A stretch of DNA of 5,899 nt from an uncultured Ruminococcus sp. (GTDB taxonomy: Bacteria > Bacillota > Clostridia > Oscillospirales > Ruminococcaceae), in the NCBI GenBank assembly GCA_900550695.1, contig URTF01000104.1, positions 1 through 5,899 on the forward strand. The letters run 5' to 3'. A model generated the notes under the pieces. It made no database searches and was not told where the DNA came from. It worked only from the letters and a program-made list of their open reading frames with translations. This document shows, piece by piece, positions 5,837 to 5,899 of the stretch; positions within the stretch are counted from its first letter, which is position 1, and every line of letters starts with the position of its first letter. Both the position numbers and the translations under genes were made by a program.

Positions 5837-5899
5837 CGGTTTATTTAGGTCGCCTCTAAAAACCATAGTGCCTCAGATGCGCAGTCAGATTTTTCGTCA

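Overview
The window carries four complete genes, all read from the minus strand, so the biological order runs from high to low coordinates. Moderate GC content, strong Shine-Dalgarno sites, a TTG start, a BspA-type leucine-rich-repeat surface protein and AT-rich spacers suggest a Gram-positive gut or rumen Clostridia-like bacterium, possibly a Ruminococcus relative. The organism assignment is inference; no marker gene is present.

Layout in transcription order. Positions 5899-5821 are a short leader with no gene and a clear ribosome binding site at its end. 5820-4663 encodes an exported leucine-rich-repeat protein (LRR_5/BspA type) with an N-terminal signal/anchor, five or six repeats, a lysine- and arginine-free acidic spacer, a hydrophobic C-terminal segment and a basic tail. 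4662-4572 is a very AT-rich spacer dominated by a long inverted repeat (4601-4651) that may terminate transcription. Then comes a tight three-gene cluster: a MoxR-type AAA+ ATPase (4571-3642), a DUF58 membrane protein (3629-2427, 12-nt gap) and a large polytopic membrane transglutaminase-like protein (2399-135, 27-nt gap). Positions 134-1 hold a tandem 7-mer repeat that runs into the end of the last gene, a GC-rich hairpin and an AT-rich tail, with no gene seen.

The MoxR-DUF58-transglutaminase triad is a widely conserved gene set whose exact job is mostly unsettled. By family knowledge, MoxR ATPases act as chaperone-like remodelers, DUF58 proteins carry a vWA-like domain on the membrane, and the third protein displays a Cys-His-acid transglutaminase/protease fold outside the cell. 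The leucine-rich-repeat gene just upstream, in the same direction, is a plausible surface client or partner, but the hairpin between them leaves open whether they are co-transcribed.

Two start codons deserve care. The moxR reading frame can be opened at a TTG at 4583, but that TTG overlaps the Shine-Dalgarno itself, and the ATG at 4571 is the better start. The transglutaminase gene truly appears to use TTG, with a near-perfect Shine-Dalgarno eight bases upstream.
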